Assembly (NCBI RefSeq): GCF_021389955.1
Contig: NZ_CP089980.1
Span: 5,637,001 to 5,701,000 of the forward strand
Reading direction: 5' to 3'
Origin: Fulvivirga maritima
GTDB lineage: Bacteria > Bacteroidota > Bacteroidia > Cytophagales > Cyclobacteriaceae
Length of the DNA stretch: 64,000 bases
Part shown: one piece after another, positions 10,071-21,500 of the stretch
Layout of the letters: each line of letters starts with the position of its first letter
Numbering within the stretch: position 1 is the first letter of the stretch
Translations under genes and position numbers: made by a program
The notes under the pieces: generated by a model
Database searches by the model: none
Seen by the model: only the letters and a program-made list of their open reading frames with translations
What the model was told of the DNA's origin: nothing

Positions 10071-12072
10071 ATGAAAAAAATAATCATAGCAATTATTCTG
10101 CTCATAGTAGCAGGTTCATTATTCTATTATCTTTATTGGTCTCCCGTTTACAGGCTAAAAGCCATGAATGTTATTCCTTCTAACGCAGCCTTTGTTATGG
10201 CTAGCGATCAGCCCGTAAACAGCTGGAATGACATTAGCAGCAGCCAGGTTTGGTCACACCTGAAGACCAACCCAGAATTTGCCCTAATTACAGATTATGC
10301 CAATTATATGGACTCATTAGTACAAGAAAACGACTGGCTTGATTATGTGGGCAATAAAGAACTACTCATTGCAGCTCTGCCTGTACAGAATACTTATGAT
10401 TATGCTTACGTAATGGATCTTTCACGGGTATCACGCCTAAAAAGTGTGCAGTTTTACCTCCAACAGATATTAGATGACAGCTATAAAGTAACCTACAGAA
10501 AGTACAAAGGCACAGATGTTACTCAAATTTATGATAGCTATTATAAGCAAACTATTCACATTTGCTTTTTAGAAAACCTTTTGGTGATGAGTATGGGCTC
10601 TAACCCTATCGAGCAAATCATCAATCAATATGTAGAGCCACAGCCGGAAGATATATACCTGAGCGAAGTAACCAATGAAGTGGGTTATGGCGGTATGATC
10701 AGAGTATACATCAATTATAGAAGCTTTATGGATTATCTGGGGCAGTTTGCTTTAGAAAATGCTGGTATGGACATGCTAAAGCAATCTCTCAGGTACAGCG
10801 GTTTTAAAGGCAATGTCAAAAACAATGGTATTTCTTTTAAAGGATATACTAATGTAAATGATACCGTAAACTCATACCTAAAAGCCTTATACACCTCTGG
10901 TAATGGCTCACATGATTTTCTTAAAATAGTGCCTACTGCTTCTCCTTATTTTGTATCTCTAGGCTTTAAAGGTTTTCCTGAGTTTGTAGAAAATCTTGAA
11001 GGAGCCCTTAACAGCAATCCGGAACAAAAGGAAAGCTACACTGAAAATAAAGACCTGACTGAAAAATTTCTAAAAATCGATCTCAATGAGACTTTTGTTA
11101 ACTGGGTAGATAATGAGGTGGTCATGCTACAAACAGCACCGAGCAGCAAGATAGGATTTCAGGAATACGCTATGCTCATAAAAACGAAAGATCCTGAAGA
11201 AGCCGGTAAAGGTCTTAATACCATCAGAGAACAAATTAAAAAAAGAACACCTATAAAAATAAGAAGCATAAATTATAAAGGATACTCCATAAGGTATATG
11301 GCTATGAAAGGATTCTTTAAAGTGTTTCTGGGCAAGCTGTTTGACAAGTTTGATAAACCATATTACAGTATTGTAGATGATTGGGTGATTTTTTCTAACC
11401 ACCCACAAACAATCAAAAACATTATAGACGCTAAAGAAGAAGAGCATACATTGTATTACGATGATAATTTCAGAGATCACTATGACCAACTCAGCGAAAA
11501 AAGCTCTGTTTACGCTTATGTGAATATGGTAGAGATATTTAACGACCTGAAACCTCTCATGGAAATACAAGAGTGGAAAAGCATGAAGAAAAACGAAGAA
11601 TACATAAAATGCTTCTCTCGTTTAAGCTTGCAACTGACTCCTGAAGATGGTAATGTCTTTAAAACTACATTCAACGCCAGCTTTACAGATCCTTCGCTAC
11701 TACTGGTAGATGGCAAAACATCTCAACCTAGTCCGCAGCCCTACCAAGCTACAATCCAGCGAATCCCTGAAAAGGAATTACCCTGGGAAAGAAGGTATAC
11801 CTCCGTGCTTAAAGAAATCGACAGAATAGTGATTCCTGACCTTTCCGGTGATGAATATGTGGAGAAATATGACAATGGAAAGCCCAAATACATCATCAGT
11901 ATTAAAAACGGCTGGAAGCATGGGCGCTTTGAAAGCTATTTCGAAAATGGCGAAATGCAATTTAAAGGCAGATACAGAGATGACAAAAAAAGACGGCACC
12001 TGGCGCGTGTATGACCAAAATGGAGATTTAATAGAAAAGCTCAAATATGATGAAGGCCAACTGGATGAATAA
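10071..12072 (+). CDS. DUF3352-like membrane-anchored protein with MORN-like tail (apparent frameshift near base 11986)
   Basis: One N-terminal transmembrane anchor (residues about 3-22) is followed by a large extracytoplasmic region. The phrases VIPSNAAFVMASDQP, IVPTASPYFVSLGF and DDWVIFSNHPQTIKNII are typical of DUF3352-type proteins, which have repeated segments and unknown function. From about residue 605 the protein changes to MORN/YwqK-like repeats (KYDNGKPKYI, YFENGEMQFKGRYRDDKK). The frame stops at 12014, but deletion of one A from the run of seven near 11986 continues with DGTWRVYDQNGDLIEKLKYD to 12072, exactly one more repeat, giving about 666 residues. The joined reading is therefore preferred. 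The family is conserved in Bacteroidota; no role is established. Confidence 0.7.
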
Positions 12073-12100
12073 TCCGGTTAGCCTTTCATAAAATCGTGCA

Positions 12101-12125
12101 TTAGGCCTGAATTAGGCCTTTTCTC
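12101..12125. terminator. Candidate hairpin terminator between convergent genes
   Basis: Two copies of TTAGGCCT, each containing the palindrome AGGCCT, flank GAA and are followed by TTTTC on the plus strand. The hairpin overlaps the stop codon of the convergent CDF transporter gene. It could serve the DUF3352-like gene; weak call. Confidence 0.45.
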
Positions 12126-13038
12126 CTTTTCTGCTGATAGATTCAGCTTCTATAAAAATTCTTCTTATTTCCGGGTGCTTGGTTTTAATCTGCTTTTCCA
12201 GCTCATCCACACATAATTCTATCCGTTCTGCAGAAAGGTCTTTGCTAAACTGTACATTTACTGCCAGCAACACCTCAGCAGGCCCAAAGTGCATAGTTAA
12301 AGGCTCTTCTATACTCACTACTCCCGCATTTTGCTCAAAAATGTTTCTCACACTTTCTATTGTCATGGCACTAGCCGCCTCTCCTACCAGAAGCCCCTTA
12401 CTTTCTGACACTAAAAATATTGCTACTAGTGATAATATCACACCAATGATAATGGAAGCAATACCATCAAACATAGGATTTTGGTAAGTATGCCCTAAAT
12501 ACACACCTAGAAATGCCACTACAATACCTAATAACGCTGCTGAATCTTCCATTATAATAACAAATATGGAAGGATCTTTACTGTTTCTAAGCCTGGTGAA
12601 AAAGTTGAATTTAGACTTCTTTTTCAGGAAATTCTTCATTGCTATTACCCAGGAGGTACCTTCAAACAGAAAAGCCATACCTAATACGGCATAGTTCCAG
12701 GTAGGATCTGATTGCTCTGTAGGCTGCCCCAAATGGTGAATACCCTCATATAAAGACATACCACCACCTATCGCAAATAATAAGATAGCTACTATAAGAG
12801 ACCAAAAGTATAATTCCTTACCATAGCCAAAGGGGTGTTGTTTATCTGCGGGCTTTTTACTATTGCTTAGTCCTAGCAATATTAAAAGTTGATTTCCTGT
12901 ATCTACTACAGAGTGGATACCTTCAGAAATCATAGCTGAGCTGCCAGTGAAACCAGCCGCTATAAATTTTGTAATTGCAATTAATAAATTGGCAACCAAT
13001 GCACCATAAATCGGTAACTTTGAGGATTCAGTGTTCAT
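12112..13038 (-). CDS. Cation diffusion facilitator (CDF) metal transporter
   Basis: 308 residues, the normal length for a CDF. Membrane segments occupy about residues 10-220. The metal-site residues of transmembrane helices 2 and 5 are visible in ISEGIHSVVDTGNQ (His-x3-Asp) and IMEDSAALLG (Asp). The C-terminal ferredoxin-like cytoplasmic domain (about 225-300) starts near TIESVRNIFEQ. The His-x3-Asp pair is the pattern of zinc-type exporters, and members use the proton gradient to expel divalent metals such as Zn, Fe or Mn from the cytoplasm. The metal cannot be told from sequence reading. The preceding residues IHHLGQP are typical of the Bacteroidota subgroup. The gene is alone, facing the DUF3352-like gene. 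Confidence 0.85.
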   Translation of the reverse strand: MNTESSKLPIYGALVANLLIAITKFIAAGFTGSSAMISEGIHSVVDTGNQLLILLGLSNSKKPADKQHPFGYGKELYFWSLIVAILLFAIGGGMSLYEGIHHLGQPTEQSDPTWNYAVLGMAFLFEGTSWVIAMKNFLKKKSKFNFFTRLRNSKDPSIFVIIMEDSAALLGIVVAFLGVYLGHTYQNPMFDGIASIIIGVILSLVAIFLVSESKGLLVGEAASAMTIESVRNIFEQNAGVVSIEEPLTMHFGPAEVLLAVNVQFSKDLSAERIELCVDELEKQIKTKHPEIRRIFIEAESISRKGEKA

Positions 13039-13133
13039 TTACTGTATTTGAGGTAACTTTTTAATCTTACATTATTAATTGTTAACCTCATTTAAAAGAT
13101 TTTGTTATAAAAAAGAGCAAAACTAATAAAAAA

Positions 13134-13385
13134 ATGGACTGCATTTCTAAGAAAAGATGTTATGATACCCCGGAGCAGGCTGAAGATGCATTACTAGGAT
13201 CTCATGTTAGATTTAACCATTCTAAAAATAGTGGCCCTGTTAATTTTTATAAGTGTGAACACTGTGACTGCTACCACCTCACCTCTCAAGGAGAAACTCA
13301 TAGTTCTCTAAAATCTAAAAACAATAAGAGTAAAATAAAGCTCGCTCAGGAAGCCAGTTATTGGGAAGAAAAATTCAGAAGATAA
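13134..13385 (+). CDS. Small protein with a putative zinc-binding CxxC motif
   Basis: 83 residues, mostly hydrophilic. It begins MDCISKKRCYDTPEQAEDAL and contains YKCEHCDCYHLTSQG, a Cys-x2-Cys-x-Cys-x-His cluster followed by a Thr-Ser-rich turn, which looks like a small zinc site. The C-terminus is a basic amphipathic helix ending WEEKFRR. Similar short proteins with a KCxxCxxxHLTS core are frequent in Bacteroidota, often of phage-like or unknown origin. It is preceded by the start of the divergent CDF gene and followed by a convergent DoxX-like gene. No function can be assigned. Confidence 0.6.
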   Translation: MDCISKKRCYDTPEQAEDALLGSHVRFNHSKNSGPVNFYKCEHCDCYHLTSQGETHSSLKSKNNKSKIKLAQEASYWEEKFRR

Positions 13386-13402
13386 AAGTTAACTCGAGTT
13401 AA

Positions 13403-13747
13403 CTAAGTATATAAAAAGGCCCAATACATTAAAATAAGCTGCAATGGAAGCCTTATGATCAGAATCCATCGAGGCAAGTGTTTAAACTTCTCCGATTGCA
13501 GCATATATATATGCACAGGCATAAAAGCCAATAACATCAGAATAATTAGCCAGGCAGATATCGCTCTTGTTTCATCCAATAAGAGTCCTGCTCCAAACGC
13601 TATTTCTGCCACTCCACTTAAATATACCAGCAAGAGTTTTTTAGGGAAATAAGGTGGAATAATATTTCTATACATCTTTGGTTTTACAAAGTGAAATATG
13701 CCCGCACCTATATACACCACCGCCATTACATACATCCCTATCTGCAT
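13403..13747 (-). CDS. DoxX-like four-helix membrane protein
   Basis: 114 residues with four predicted membrane helices (about residues 5-22, 38-58, 63-81 and 92-112). The sequence YIGAGIFHFVKPKMYRNIIPP followed by a segment AEIAFGAGLL fits the DoxX-like family, where the F-H-F/KP motif follows helix 1. Members are inner-membrane proteins of uncertain function, sometimes tied to redox or thiosulfate metabolism. The gene is convergent with the small CxxC-motif gene (16-base gap) and divergent from the aldo/keto reductase. Family call is reasonable, function open. Confidence 0.65.
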   Translation of the reverse strand: MQIGMYVMAVVYIGAGIFHFVKPKMYRNIIPPYFPKKLLLVYLSGVAEIAFGAGLLLDETRAISAWLIILMLLAFMPVHIYMLQSEKFKHLPRWILIIRLPLQLILMYWAFLYT

Positions 13748-13895
13748 ATCATTATTTTTTTCATCTATTACATTATTAAAACAACCGTATCTTGATTAAA
13801 ACGATCGTTTCTACTTATGGTTCAGGAGTTTAATAACATTTCATAAGCATCTCTCGTTTTATTAATAAAGCAATTCAAAATTAAACCATTTTAAT

Positions 13896-14848
13896 ATGAA
13901 TACTTTAGCATTTAAAAACGGAGATCAGATGCCGGCATTAGGTTTAGGTACGTGGAAGTCTGAACCAGGCAAAGTAAAAATGGCGGTTTATGAAGCAATA
14001 AAGACAGGTTATAGACATATAGACTGCGCTCCTATTTATGGTAACGAGCCTGAAGTAGGAGCAGGAATAAAGCAAGCTATTGAAGAAGGTATTATTTCTA
14101 GAAATGAATTATGGGTCACTTCAAAATTATGGAATGATAGTCATAGAAAAGAAGACGTAATTCCTGCTCTGGAAAGCAGCCTGTCTGATTTAAAACTACA
14201 GTATGTAGACTTATACCTTATCCACTGGCCGGTAGCTCTGAAAAAAGGCACCGAATACCCTACCTCATCAGATGATTTTTTTTAAGCCTGCAAACAGTTC
14301 CCTTAACAGAGACCTGGGAAGGCATGCAAGAAGCCCAAAGAGCGGGATTAGCCACACACATTGGAGTATCTAATTTTAATATTAGCAAAATAAAAAACAT
14401 AATAAACGATTGTAAAATAGCTCCTGAGCTCAATCAGGTAGAAATGCACCCTTTTCTGCCTCAGCAAGAACTATTTGACTTCTGCATGACTCACCGCATC
14501 AATGTAACGGCTTACTCCCCCTTAGGATCTGGTGACAGACCTGACAGAATGAAGAAAGATAATGAGCCTATACTTATGGAGCATAGCATAATAAAAACTA
14601 TTGCAGAAAATCACCGCTGTACTCCAGCTCAAATATTATTAGCCTGGGCATTAACCAGAGGCACTGGGGTTATTCCAAAATCGACCAATAAAGAACGTAT
14701 AAAGCAAAATTATGACGCTTCGTTAATTAAACTCTCTCAGGCAGATATGGCAGAAATAGACCAATTAGACTATGAATTTCGATTTGTAAATGGAGAAGCC
14801 TGGGAAATGGAAGGAAACAACTATGTAGCGGAAAAATTCTGGGACTAA
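13896..14848 (+). CDS. Aldo/keto reductase (apparent frameshift near base 14280)
   Basis: NADPH-dependent reductase of the (alpha/beta)8 AKR superfamily, about 317 residues when joined. The catalytic tetrad is present: D43 and Y48 in DCAPIYGNEPEVG, K77 in TSKLWND and H110 in LIHWPV. The first frame stops at 14285, and the family sequence resumes with SLQTVPLTETWEG, then HIGVSNFNISKI, APELNQVEMHPF, and the cofactor-binding GVIPKSTNKERI, in a frame offset by one base. The break lies in a run of eight T (14276-14283), so one missing T (or two extra) explains it. The product should be a cytoplasmic enzyme reducing aldehydes or sugars; substrate unknown. The second half has its own ATG at 14324 but would be inactive alone. 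Confidence 0.8.
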
Positions 14849-14948
14849 TTTATATTTCTGTTGTTTGTTAATTTAAAACAGATAGATAGGTATATTTACA
14901 CTACTAATATTGGCTATCTTATCCACTTTCGCATATATTAGCAAACTT

Positions 14949-17176
14949 ATGACAGATAGTACATCACCGAGCCTGGAAAATTGTGAAAAAGAGCCAATTC
15001 ACATCATAGGAAAGATACAAGATGTAGGCTTTTTCCTTACGGTGAAGAAGGCAGGGTTTAAAATAATACAAGCTAGTAAAAATGTAGATCAGCTTCTCAA
15101 TATAAGTCACTTAGACCTTATTGGAAAATCTGTTGCTGACACTAAAATAGATGGTCTGCTTGAGGTAATGTCTACCTTACACCTTTCTATTGATAATATT
15201 CAGCCACACCCTAATACGCTTATATTACCAAACCAGAAGCGGTATAATCTACTCATTCACTCCTGGAAAGATAACTATATTATGGAGTTTGAGCCTCAAA
15301 CCATGGAGAATACTGATTATAATATGCAGTATTTTCTGGGAGCGGCTATGAGTAAAATACATAATAGTGCTGATGTTAACAGTCTGTTATGCCAGACTGC
15401 GCAGGAAATTAAAAAAACAACTGGCTACGACAGAGTGATGATTTATAAATTTCACCCTGACTGGCATGGTGAGGTGGTAGCAGAATCTAAGGAAAAACAT
15501 ATGGAGGCTTATTATGGCTTGCACTATCCTGCTTCTGACATCCCAGCTCAGGCCAGAAAGCTATTTACAGCCAATCCTGTAAGGTTTATTCATGATGTAA
15601 ACTCTGAGCCGGTAGAACTCTACCCTGCTATAGCTGAAGATGAAACTGATTATACTGACCTTTCTTTCTCTTCATTACGGAGCTCCTCTCCCATGCATAT
15701 ACAGTACCTTAAAAATATGGGGGTTGGTGCTTCTTTAACTATTAGTTTACTTATAAATGATAAGCTTTGGGGAATGATAGCTTGTCACCACACCTCCCCC
15801 AAGTTTGTAGATTTCAAGCTCAGGCAAACCTGTCAGTTTATGGGACAGCTATTTTCATCTGCCCTTCAGTTGCACCTGATGGATAAAGAGAATGAGGAGC
15901 TAGAAAAGAGTAGAAAAATCGGTTCATTACTGGCTGGATGGACGCTAAAAGAATACAGCATAGTAGAAGGTCTTACCGCTCATAAAAACAAACTAAATGA
16001 GCTCATAGACTGCTCTGGCGCAGCCGTATGTGCAGAGAATAAAATATGCAAATTGGGCAAAACTCCTTCAGAGGAGGAGATCCAAGACTTGGTAGAGTGG
16101 CTAAATGAAAATGAAGTAGAAGACATTTTTATAACTGATGAACTTTCAGCAAAATACCCAAAGGCATCAGCATATAAAGAATCTGCTTCGGGGCTTATCG
16201 CTGCCCGGTTATCTTCAGGGTTCGGTGAATATTTGCTATGGTTCAAGGGTGAAGCCTTACAAACCATTTATTGGGGTGGAAATCCGGATAAAGCCATTAC
16301 CATGCAAGGTGAAGGCTCCGCGGCTACTGTTTCTCCCAGACAGTCTTTCGAGAAGTGGGCTCAGATTATGAAACACAAATCAGAGCCTTGGACTAACGCT
16401 AATATAAGCGCGGTAGTAAAACTGAGAGAAGATGTACTGCAAGTAATTATTAAAAAGGCCAATGAAATAAGAAAGCTGCATGACCAGCTGGAAGAGGCCT
16501 ATAAAGAACTTGACGCTTTCAGTTACACCGTATCTCATGACCTTAGAACACCGCTCACTGCGGTAAAAGTATATTCAGAGATTCTGCTTGAAGAAAAAGC
16601 CGAACTTTTTGATGATACTGCCAAAGATATGGTAGGAAAAATATTAAAAAATGCCGACCGCATGACGGACCTGATAAAAGCGGTATTAAATTATTCTAAA
16701 ATTGGTAAAATAGAGACTTCCTTTACAACCGTAAAAGTAGATGAACTATTGCCCCAGGTAATGGATGATTTAAAAACTTCTTATAAGGATCAGATTATTG
16801 AATTTAAATTAGGTTCATTACCTGATATATATGGAGATGAAATTATGGTAGGTCAGGTTTTTAGTAATTTACTCTCCAATGCTGTAAAATACTCTAAAAA
16901 GAAAAACAAGTCTATTGTAGAAATTTCCGGAGAAGATAAGGCAGAAGAAGTAATTTATGTTATTACGGATAATGGAATAGGTATAGATATGCAACATATC
17001 GGAAAGGTATTCCAAATTTTCTAAGACTTACTGATGAGGAAGGCTACGAAGGGAATGGAGTGGGAATGACAATAGTAAAGAGAATTATGGATAAACACCA
17101 AGGTAAAATATGGATAGAAAGTTTACCTAATGAAGGATCTACTTTCTATATTTCATTTCCAAAAAAATCAGTTTGA
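14949..17176 (+). CDS. bphP: Bacteriophytochrome histidine kinase (apparent frameshift near base 17022)
   Basis: Red/far-red photoreceptor kinase, about 742 residues. The PAS domain begins with the biliverdin-attachment Cys (C12, in NCEKEPIHIIGKIQ). The GAF domain holds the bilin-pocket signature YPASDIPAQARKL and SPMHIQYLKNMGV, and the PHY domain has the tongue motifs IYWGGNP and SPRQSFEKW. HisKA follows with H530 in VSHDLRTPL and then a HATPase_c with DNGIGID. The main frame stops at 17024 just after KVFQIF; adding one T to the TTTT at 17018-17021 continues with DEEGYEGNGVGMTIVKRI, the G2 box, to 17176. The ORF is open from a TTG at 14910, but ATG 14949 puts Cys12 in the usual position. It heads an operon with a response regulator and heme oxygenase, which supplies its biliverdin. 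Confidence 0.92.
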
Positions 17177-17195
17177 TAAACAGTTAGAATATAGA

Positions 17196-17561
17196 ATGAA
17201 TAAAGAGGAGGAGATACTAAGCATTGCTGTATGCGATGATGATCAAGACACCTGCGATCTCATCAAACTAATAGGTGAACAACAAGGATATAATGTTTAC
17301 CCATGCTTAACCCCTGGTGAGTTTAAAAACAAGTCTGAGAAGCACGATATACATGTTATATTTATGGATATCAACTGGGGTGTGGCTGATGGTGTAAAAA
17401 TGGCTAGCGAGCTCAAAGCTGACTATAAAGTATATGCCTTATCTGGCGCGCATAACATCAGCCAGATCGCTGAAGAACAAGAGCTGGATGGTTTTATAGA
17501 AAAGCCATTTTCATTAAAAGATCTTAGAGAATTACTTAACAATTTGGCCGAAGATTTATGA
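17196..17561 (+). CDS. Single-domain response regulator of the phytochrome operon
   Basis: 121 residues, a CheY-like receiver only. The acidic pair is in VCDDDQDT, the phosphoacceptor is D58 in IFMDINWG and the conserved Lys is K103 in FIEKPF. The Thr/Ser position is ALSGAH. An ATG at 17130 overlaps the true end of the phytochrome gene, so the ATG at 17196, 19 bases after that gene's stop, is chosen. The stop overlaps the heme oxygenase start by four bases (ATGA), so the two are translationally coupled. It is very likely the phosphorylation target of the bacteriophytochrome. There is no output domain, so it acts by protein contact. Confidence 0.88.
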   Translation: MNKEEEILSIAVCDDDQDTCDLIKLIGEQQGYNVYPCLTPGEFKNKSEKHDIHVIFMDINWGVADGVKMASELKADYKVYALSGAHNISQIAEEQELDGFIEKPFSLKDLRELLNNLAEDL

Positions 17562-18133
17562 TTGCCGAACTTCTGAAAAAGGGAACTGCCGAGCTACATA
17601 CGCTGTCAGAACAGAAAAACTATGTAAGGGAAATATATAATGGCACGCTTACTTTAGAGCAGTATGAGACCATGCTCGTTAGAAACTACTGGCTTAATTT
17701 AAATGTAGAACAGGCAGCACAGAACATCAGTGAACTAGAGAGTCTCGCTCCTCTTGACCTGGCTAACAGAAAGAAAGCTCACCTGATAGTAAAAGACCTT
17801 AGTAATATGGACAGCCCTTCTATAGATCTGCCTGATGAGCCCTTCCCTGAGCTTAATACCGCAGAAACCATTGGGGCTTTATATGTTACAGAAGGATCAA
17901 CCCTTGGAGGTAATATTATTTTAAAGAACCTTATGAAAAACAAGGCCTTTGAAGGTAAAAATATTTTCAATTTTCTCTCTTACTACGGAGAAAATACCAG
18001 CTCTAACTGGAAAACATTTATAGTGACACTTAGTAATTATTATTCTCAAAATAAGGATAAGGAAGCTGACATTCTTAGTGGAGCAAAAAAAACATTTGAG
18101 TACTTTGTTATGCTTTCTAATCAGCTTAATTAA
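17558..18133 (+). CDS. bphO: Bacteriophytochrome-associated heme oxygenase
   Basis: 191 residues of the all-helical heme oxygenase fold, the usual size for the bacterial BphO type. The proximal heme-ligand region is LKKGTAELHTLSEQ, with H14 the expected iron ligand, and the distal-side signature is GALYVTEGSTLGGN (around residue 107-120). It opens heme to biliverdin IXalpha, CO and iron, and its biliverdin is the chromophore of the phytochrome two genes upstream. The four-base ATGA overlap with the response regulator marks one operon, bphP-RR-bphO. The 3' end overlaps the convergent regulator gene by 8 bases. Cytoplasmic. The identification is strong. Confidence 0.9.
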   Translation: MIAELLKKGTAELHTLSEQKNYVREIYNGTLTLEQYETMLVRNYWLNLNVEQAAQNISELESLAPLDLANRKKAHLIVKDLSNMDSPSIDLPDEPFPELNTAETIGALYVTEGSTLGGNIILKNLMKNKAFEGKNIFNFLSYYGENTSSNWKTFIVTLSNYYSQNKDKEADILSGAKKTFEYFVMLSNQLN

Positions 18134-18482
18134 GAATAGAAGATATATGTTCCTTTAATTTTTTAACTGAAAATGGTTTCCTTATTACACCATTAGCCTT
18201 GACCTTCTTCGCTATTTTCTCTATTTCATCGTTAGCTGAAAATAGTATGATAGGTATCTCCTGAGTACCATCTTCTTTTTTGAGCAGGTTTACCGCCTGT
18301 TCACCACCAATATCCGGTATCCAAAGATCCATTAATATAATGTCTGGCCTAATTTCTCTTACCAGCTCTACAATGTTCATAACATGCGGAGATGTTTTTA
18401 CAACATAGTCCTTATTTAAAATAAAAGTACATAGTTCCAGTATATCTTTATCATCATCACAGATCAAAACTGTTTTCTTCAT
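18126..18482 (-). CDS. Single-domain response regulator paired with hybrid kinase 2
   Basis: 118 residues, receiver only. The acidic pair is ICDDDKD (D9-D11), the phosphoacceptor is D52 in LMDLWIPDIGGE and the Lys is K102 in IRKPF. The start ATG at 18482 lies 18 bases after the stop of the hybrid kinase gene, on the same strand, so it is the last gene of a two-gene unit. The motif MDLWIPD(I/L)GGE is shared with the regulator at 30240-30602, which also sits beside a CheB-CheR-kinase hybrid, so the two regulators are close paralogues. It is the probable phosphoacceptor of hybrid 2. Its 3' end overlaps the heme oxygenase gene by 8 bases in convergent orientation. Confidence 0.88.
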   Translation of the reverse strand: MKKTVLICDDDKDILELCTFILNKDYVVKTSPHVMNIVELVREIRPDIILMDLWIPDIGGEQAVNLLKKEDGTQEIPIILFSANDEIEKIAKKVKANGVIRKPFSVKKLKEHISSILN

Positions 18483-18500
18483 CTACTTAACGCTTAATTA

Positions 18501-21500
18501 TTATACAATCGGTAGTTCCACAAAAAATTCACTACCTTCCCCTTCTTTACTTTTTACTCCAATGGTACCGTCATGAGCCTCTATTATCTGTTTAGAGATA
18601 TAGAGCCCAATACCCAAACCAGAAGCAAAATCACTTTTTTCCTGAACCCGGTAAAACCTTTCAAAAATCTTAGATTGATATTGTGAAGGTATACCGTTTC
18701 CAAAATCTTTTACTTTAAATCGTATTTTATCACCTTCTACAGAAGTGCTAATCAACACTTTATTTGCATTAGCTGAGTATTTAATAGCATTGCTAATCAG
18801 GTTGACCATAACTTGTTCCAGCTTTTCGGCGTTGCCGTTTACTTTTTTCCCGGTTTTATCCCCTTCAAATAGTATATCATGCTGATTAGAAAGTGGCGTT
18901 GATATTTCAATGGCTTCTTCTACAACAGAATCGAAGTCTACCTCACTTTGTTCAAATTGAAGCTTACCTGTTTGTATTCTAGTCACATCCAGCAGGTCTC
19001 CTACCAAAGAACTGAGTTTCTTCATGCCTCCCAGCGCTTTATCCGTATAGATTCTCACCGTGCCAAGGTCTATATCATCATCTGCAATAAGCTCTTTTAA
19101 AAGCTCCATATACGCCTTAGCAGTAGTAAGTGGAGTTTTTAATTCATGACTAGCTATACCCATGAATTCATCTTTCTTAGCTTCAATAGTTTTTTGCTCA
19201 TGAATATCTGTGGCGGTACATATCCATACCCTTAAGCTACCATCTCCTTTTAGTAATGGTGTTATTCTTACCAAATGCCAATGGTAGTTCTGCTTACTGT
19301 CATATAAGCGATATTGAATAGTATAGGCCGTCTTTTTATCTACAGCCTCTTGCCAGGCAGCTTTAACCTTGTCTAAGTCTTCTGAGTGAATACATTTATC
19401 TAAATCTGCATTGCTGTAGTTATCGTCTTTAAGATTTAAATAGGTTTTCAATGTATTGTTCATGTAAACAATATGTCCTTTATCATCTAAAGTCCATATT
19501 TTTTGAGGCATAGACTCTGCCAGCGTCTTGAAGAACTTGGCGCTATCTTCTGCCACTTTTCTGTGTTTTACAGGTTCGGTCACATCTACTCCATAAACTA
19601 CTATATCAGGAGTGGAACTATCCTCAGAAGCAAGTGGTGCAAAGGAAAAATTAAAGTATTTCGATTTTTTACTATTCTTTTTGTTAGTAGGATTAAGGGT
19701 ATACTCCACCTCCTTCATATGAAATGCTTTACCAGTCTGCTGAACTTCTCGTATAGAACCCAAAAAGCCTAATTTCATAAACTCCTCATTAGCAATACTC
19801 ATAGAACGGCCTTCCAGCTTCCTGTTAGGAAATAAGCTCTGGTAGCTAGGATTCACATATTCAAAAATAAGATCATCACCCGTAAGCACAGCTATTAAAT
19901 CTGGAGAGGCCATGGCTATCTGCTCCATCATCTGCTTTTGGCGAGTAAGTTTTTGAGAAGCTACTCTCAAATCTACATAAGCATTCTCCAGTTCTTCATT
20001 AGTAGCTTGCAGCTCTTCATTAGAGGTCTCTAACTCTTCATTAGAAGCCTGTAATTCTTCATTAGAAGACTGTAGCTCTTCATTTAAGGCTTGCAGCTCT
20101 TCATTGGTTGTCTCAAGCTCCTCCACTAAAGTATTCATGTGTTGCTTGTTACTGATGAGCTCATACTCTAGCTCCTGCACATGCTGAGCATTCATATGGG
20201 CATCTTCCAACTCCTCGCTAGTAGATGAGAAGAATGGCTCCACTATATCAAAAGACTCGAATATAACCATAAAATAAGGATGCCCTGGCTTAGAATAAAT
20301 CAAAGGCTTTACAATGAGTCTGGCCAGGTGCTTTTGATCGCCGATAGTGTACCTGCGCACCTCTCCCCTGGCTATTTTCATAGACTTAACGGCTTCTGTA
20401 ACCAGAGAGCGCGTAACTATCTGTAAATCTTCAGTAATAAGCCGTAGCAGGTTCATATTAGCCAGTCCCGGCCTAATTTTAAGGAACTCATTTGTATCCC
20501 CTGATATCTCTATGATATCCATATTCTCATCTATGATAACATATGGACTCTCAAAAGTATTATAAACGGTCTCTTTCACCATTTCATGGATAGAAAGAGA
20601 TTCATTCTTCAGGTTTCTGGTAGCTGATATTTTTTTATCTACACTAAGGGGCTTAGTGCTAGGTAGCTTAAGCGGCTTTAAAGAAGTACGCTCCTTACGT
20701 GAGAAGATTCGATACTTAGCATTAACTGTACTGAAAATATTTTTATAGTTACCTACCGTCTCAGACTTGCCTAAAAACAACAGCCCGCCAGGCAAAAGTG
20801 CGTATTGAAATATCGGAAATATATGGTTTTGAAGCCTCTGGTTAAAGTAAATAAAAAGGTTTCGGCAACTCACCAAGTCAAGTCTTAAAAATGGTGGGTT
20901 ACTGGTAAGATCATGCTTGGTATAGAGAATAGTCTGTTTTATATCTCGCATGAGTTCATAATTCTCACCAGACTTCTCAAAATACTTATTTAAAAGCTTT
21001 TCAGGTAAGTTTTCTAATTTTTCTTTCTTATAAACACCGGCTCTAGCATCTCTAAGTGCGTTAGCATTAATATCGGTAGCAAAAATCTGTAATTTAATAT
21101 CATAACGATTAGTTTCAACGAGAATCTCATTGATCATAATAGCAAGACTTACACTCTCCTCGCCGGTGGCGCAGCCAGGAACCCATACCCTAAATCGCTC
21201 TCGCTTATCTTTAGATTTAATGCGTTTTTCTATCTCACTTTTCAGCACTTTAAATGCCTCTTCATCTCTAAAAAATGAAGTTACACCTATGAGCAGGTAC
21301 TTAAAAAACTCTTCTAACTCCCCTTCATTATCTCTAATGTAGTTAAGGTATTTCTCTACGCTGACAAATCCTTTATCATGAAGTCTTTTTTCCAGTCTTC
21401 TTACAATAGTAGATTCTTTATAATTGCTAAAATCTGTACCCATTTTAGCTTCTAGCAAATGTAGTATGGTACTTATATCATCGCTAGCCTCAAAGTCATC

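Noticed and set aside
14324-14848. Separate small aldo/keto reductase gene starting at 14324
   Set aside because: It lacks the Asp, Tyr, Lys and His tetrad, which lies in the preceding frame; the two parts are one gene split at a T8 run.
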